This document shows positions 5,275 through 5,302 of a stretch of 5,302 nt of DNA, piece after piece. Numbering within the stretch: the stretch's first letter is position 1; every line of letters begins with the position of its first letter. The notes below the pieces were generated by a model, which saw only the letters and a program-made list of their open reading frames with translations, made no database searches and was not told the DNA's origin. The position numbers and the translations under genes were made by a program. The stretch is from assembly GCA_000715605.1 (NCBI GenBank), contig KL568607.1, positions 945 to 6,246 on the forward strand, read 5' to 3'. The DNA comes from Streptomyces speibonae. Lineage in GTDB: Bacteria; Actinomycetota; Actinomycetes; Streptomycetales; Streptomycetaceae.

Positions 5275-5302
5275 GGGCGGCTCCGTCGGCGCGGAGCCGC
5301 CC
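5275..5302. terminator. GC-rich hairpin at the right edge, probable terminator
   Basis: Positions 5275-5285 and 5292-5302 form a perfect 11-bp stem (GGGCGGCTCCG with its complement) with a 6-nt loop. It reaches the window edge and may be longer. Since the GNAT gene starts just to its left on the minus strand, the hairpin most likely ends a gene beyond the right edge that is also read leftward. Confidence 0.65.

Overview
The window looks like chromosomal DNA from a Streptomyces or a very close relative. GC is very high, codons end mostly in G or C, GTG starts carry strong GGAGG-type ribosome sites, and TAGGNT-like -10 boxes sit just before start codons. The gene order and protein sequences match a stretch I recognise as the conserved mshC neighbourhood of Streptomyces (SCO1664-SCO1663-SCO1662 in S. 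coelicolor numbering, from memory). I see no mobile element, CRISPR array, rRNA or tRNA.

Left part (2-2074, + strand): the 3' end of a histidine-phosphatase gene (MSMEG_4193-type), then a DUF3090 gene with a C-terminal zinc-binding-like CxxC...HxC motif, then an SCO1664-family gene whose product resembles PI3/PI4 kinases. The last two overlap by 37 nt and are probably translationally coupled. None of the three has an established reaction that I know of.

Middle (2075-3590): a 221-bp spacer holds a C-rich 9-bp tandem repeat (G-quadruplex-capable on the minus strand) and a candidate promoter whose -10 box lies 6 nt before the ATG of mshC. MshC is the ATP-dependent cysteine:GlcN-Ins ligase of mycothiol synthesis and has every expected aminoacyl-tRNA-synthetase-like motif. 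An 18-bp perfect hairpin follows it and separates it from a convergent gene.

Right part (3600-5302, - strand): a PAC2-family protein, probably ParJ, a regulator of ParA in sporulation-septation chromosome segregation, and upstream of it a GNAT acetyltransferase of unknown substrate. Another GC-rich hairpin lies at the right edge.

Together the window holds one certain mycothiol enzyme beside a group of largely actinobacterial proteins of unknown biochemistry. The most interesting open question is whether the adjacent phosphatase and kinase-like protein act on inositol-containing intermediates. The phosphatase step of mycothiol synthesis ('MshA2') had no assigned gene to my knowledge. This is inference from gene neighbourhood, not shown by the sequence.
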